A stretch of DNA of 6,210 bases, from NCBI GenBank assembly GCA_027017165.1, contig JALURF010000024.1, forward strand, positions 1 through 6,210, read 5' to 3'. The first letter of the stretch is position 1, and each line of letters begins with the position of its first letter. The position numbers and the translations under genes are program-made. Below are positions 4,871 to 6,210 of the stretch, piece by piece. The DNA is from Thermofilaceae archaeon. GTDB lineage: Archaea > Thermoproteota > Thermoprotei > Thermofilales > B69-G16. The notes under the pieces were generated by a model. That model searched no databases. It saw only the letters and a list, made by a program, of their open reading frames with translations, and was not told where the DNA came from.

Positions 4871-6169
4871 ATGGTTCGAGAAGTATTCTTCAACGATAAG
4901 TTCACCAACGGTATAATAGGGCCTAACGTTAAAATGCTAGGACCTGTGAAAAACGGCGGTCATATTATATTCGTAACCACTCCGGGCTGCTGGGGGCCGA
5001 TGATAACTCCCACTCTTAGAGGAGGACATGAAGTAAACATCCCGGTTGCCGTCGAGGGGGCGAAAGCTGGCGGAGCTATAGCAATTCATATCGAGAGCAT
5101 TAAAATAAGATCAAGAGCTACATCCTCCGGCACCGATAAATGGGTAGACGGAGCCTATAATGGCGATCCATACGTAGCTAAGAAATGCCCCGGCTGCGGC
5201 GAAAAATGGCCCGAGTCTAAGCTCGAGGGCATAGGTTTAGAAGCCATAAAGTGCGTGAAGTGCGGCACGCCATCCAGCCCCTTTAGAATGGTACACGGCT
5301 ATACTATGATTTTCGACGATGCTAGATGTATAGGAATAACTGTCGGCAAAGAAGCCGCAGAGAAAATAGCTGAAGAAGGATACGCCTGGATGGATATACC
5401 GAGGAACTCTGCGCAATTCCCTGTGGTTGTCGCGGCCAAGGCGGATTTAGTAGGCTTAGCTACTCGAACTAGACCCTTCCTAGGTCAATTAGGCACCACG
5501 CCTAGTATAGACATCCCGGATTCGCATAATGCCGGAGATTTCGGCTATTTCCTAGTAGGAGCGCCTCACGAGTATGCTATAACGGAGGAACAGTATAAAA
5601 CCTGCTTGACTGACGGCCATCTAGACGTTGACTCCGTCCGTGAAGGAGCAGTGTTGATAGCTCCGGTCAAAGTGGATGGCGGAGGGGTTTACGCTGGAGA
5701 CGCCCATGCTATGCAAGGCGATGGAGAAGTCGCGGGGCATACAACCGATATATCGGCGGAGGTTAGGGTTAGGGTAGAGGTGTTGAAAGAGTTAGAGCTA
5801 GAAGGTCCTCTACTATTTCCACCAGTTGAAGACCTGCCTCCTCTGGCAATTCCGCTTACCCAAGAGGAATGGAAGAAGGCCGAAAAACTCAGCGAGTTTT
5901 ATGGAATCGAGCTAGAGCCCTGGGCCCCAGTACAGGTTATAGGGACTGCGCCCAACATAAACCAGGCTGCCGAGGTAGGTTTTAATAGAGCCGCTAAACT
6001 CTTCGACATGTCTTTCGACGAAGTGAGGAATAGAGTTACGGTAGCGGGAGCCGTTGAAATTGGGAGACTGCCCGGAGTGGTTCAGGTAACTTTGCCGGTT
6101 CATTTGAAGAAGCTTGTAGAATTAGGATTTTTAAATATAGTCATAAAGATTTATCATTTACCATATTAA
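4871..6169 (+). CDS. fmdA: Acetamidase/formamidase (FmdA/AmdA family) with a zinc-ribbon insert
   Basis: This 432-residue cytoplasmic enzyme belongs to the FmdA/AmdA family, which hydrolyses short amides such as formamide or acetamide to ammonia and the acid. The family's N-terminal pattern appears as GIIGPNVKMLGPVKNGG. The signature region DAHAMQGDGEV (277-287) matches the family's conserved D-x-H-A-x-x-GDGEV, and DSHNAGDFG (217-225) sits where family members have a GG-N-D-like substrate loop. A four-cysteine insert, CPGCG (C106, C109) and CVKCG (C128, C131), forms a likely zinc ribbon. The family is usually 300-450 residues, so this is one of the longer forms, and the C terminus ends with a normal-looking helix (KKLVELGF onward). 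AGAGGT (4858-4863) supports the ATG. It lies 56 bases after the NTPase gene. Its true substrate is not shown; removal of a formyl group from a thiamine pyrimidine breakdown product is one speculative link to its neighbours, and general amide-nitrogen scavenging is the simpler reading. Confidence 0.88.
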   Translation: MVREVFFNDKFTNGIIGPNVKMLGPVKNGGHIIFVTTPGCWGPMITPTLRGGHEVNIPVAVEGAKAGGAIAIHIESIKIRSRATSSGTDKWVDGAYNGDPYVAKKCPGCGEKWPESKLEGIGLEAIKCVKCGTPSSPFRMVHGYTMIFDDARCIGITVGKEAAEKIAEEGYAWMDIPRNSAQFPVVVAAKADLVGLATRTRPFLGQLGTTPSIDIPDSHNAGDFGYFLVGAPHEYAITEEQYKTCLTDGHLDVDSVREGAVLIAPVKVDGGGVYAGDAHAMQGDGEVAGHTTDISAEVRVRVEVLKELELEGPLLFPPVEDLPPLAIPLTQEEWKKAEKLSEFYGIELEPWAPVQVIGTAPNINQAAEVGFNRAAKLFDMSFDEVRNRVTVAGAVEIGRLPGVVQVTLPVHLKKLVELGFLNIVIKIYHLPY

Positions 6170-6178
6170 AATGCTTAA

Positions 6179-6190
6179 TTTTTTCTTTTT
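6179..6190 (+). terminator. T-rich archaeal-type terminator after the acetamidase gene
   Basis: TTTTTTCTTTTT begins ten bases after the TAA stop at 6167-6169, on the coding strand of the gene. Oligo-T tracts without a stable hairpin are the usual archaeal termination signal, and no stem-loop is visible before it. Confidence 0.55.
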
Positions 6191-6210
6191 ATTATGTGTA
6201 CGATTTTAGT

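Noticed and set aside
5761..5776. Telomere-like GGTTAGGGTTAGGG stretch
   Set aside because: It lies in frame inside the acetamidase gene, encoding alternating Val and Arg in a strand, and is not a repeat array.
6120..6169. Possible truncation or join at the AT-rich 3' end of the acetamidase gene
   Set aside because: The protein reaches a length normal for the longer family members, and the last residues look like a plausible C-terminal helix and tail, followed by a proper terminator.

Overview
The window reads as part of an archaeal genome, probably a thermophilic Thermoproteota-type lineage, carrying a thiamine salvage, synthesis and uptake locus. The evidence is a fused ThiD-ThiN enzyme (an archaeal arrangement), archaeal BRE/TATA promoters, strong purine-rich Shine-Dalgarno sites, TTG starts and heavy use of ATA and AGG/AGA codons. 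The exact lineage cannot be fixed from the sequence alone.

Layout. (1) Bases 1 to about 650 are visibly more AT-rich than the rest. They hold, on the minus strand, an unrecognised open frame running off the left end and a small secreted-type protein whose reading frame is broken by one base at an A-rich site. (2) Bases about 650-803 (minus) hold only the N-terminal part of an EcfT-like membrane subunit, which stops being recognisable where the AT-rich DNA begins. (3) Bases 793-2229 (minus) encode a double-ATPase ECF/ABC subunit. (4) Bases 2230-2364 are a divergent promoter region with a perfect 17-bp palindrome between the TATA box and the predicted start of the rightward transcript. (5) Bases 2365-4814 (plus) form a tightly overlapping three-gene unit: thiDN, thiW and a small P-loop NTPase of unknown function. 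(6) Bases 4871-6169 (plus) encode a zinc-ribbon-containing acetamidase/formamidase with its own possible promoter, followed by a T-rich terminator.

How the genes fit together. ThiW is the substrate-binding membrane subunit of an ECF importer for a thiamine precursor, generally thought to be the thiazole. The divergent genes would supply the energising ATPases and the EcfT coupling subunit. ThiD phosphorylates the pyrimidine (HMP to HMP-P to HMP-PP), and the fused ThiN joins HMP-PP to thiazole phosphate to give thiamine phosphate. The palindrome is a plausible site for a thiamine-responsive repressor such as archaeal ThiR, although no ThiR gene lies in the window. The small NTPase, lodged in the operon with a 44-bp overlap, is the best candidate for an undescribed component. 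The truncated EcfT and abrupt composition change at the left may be a real rearrangement or an assembly join.
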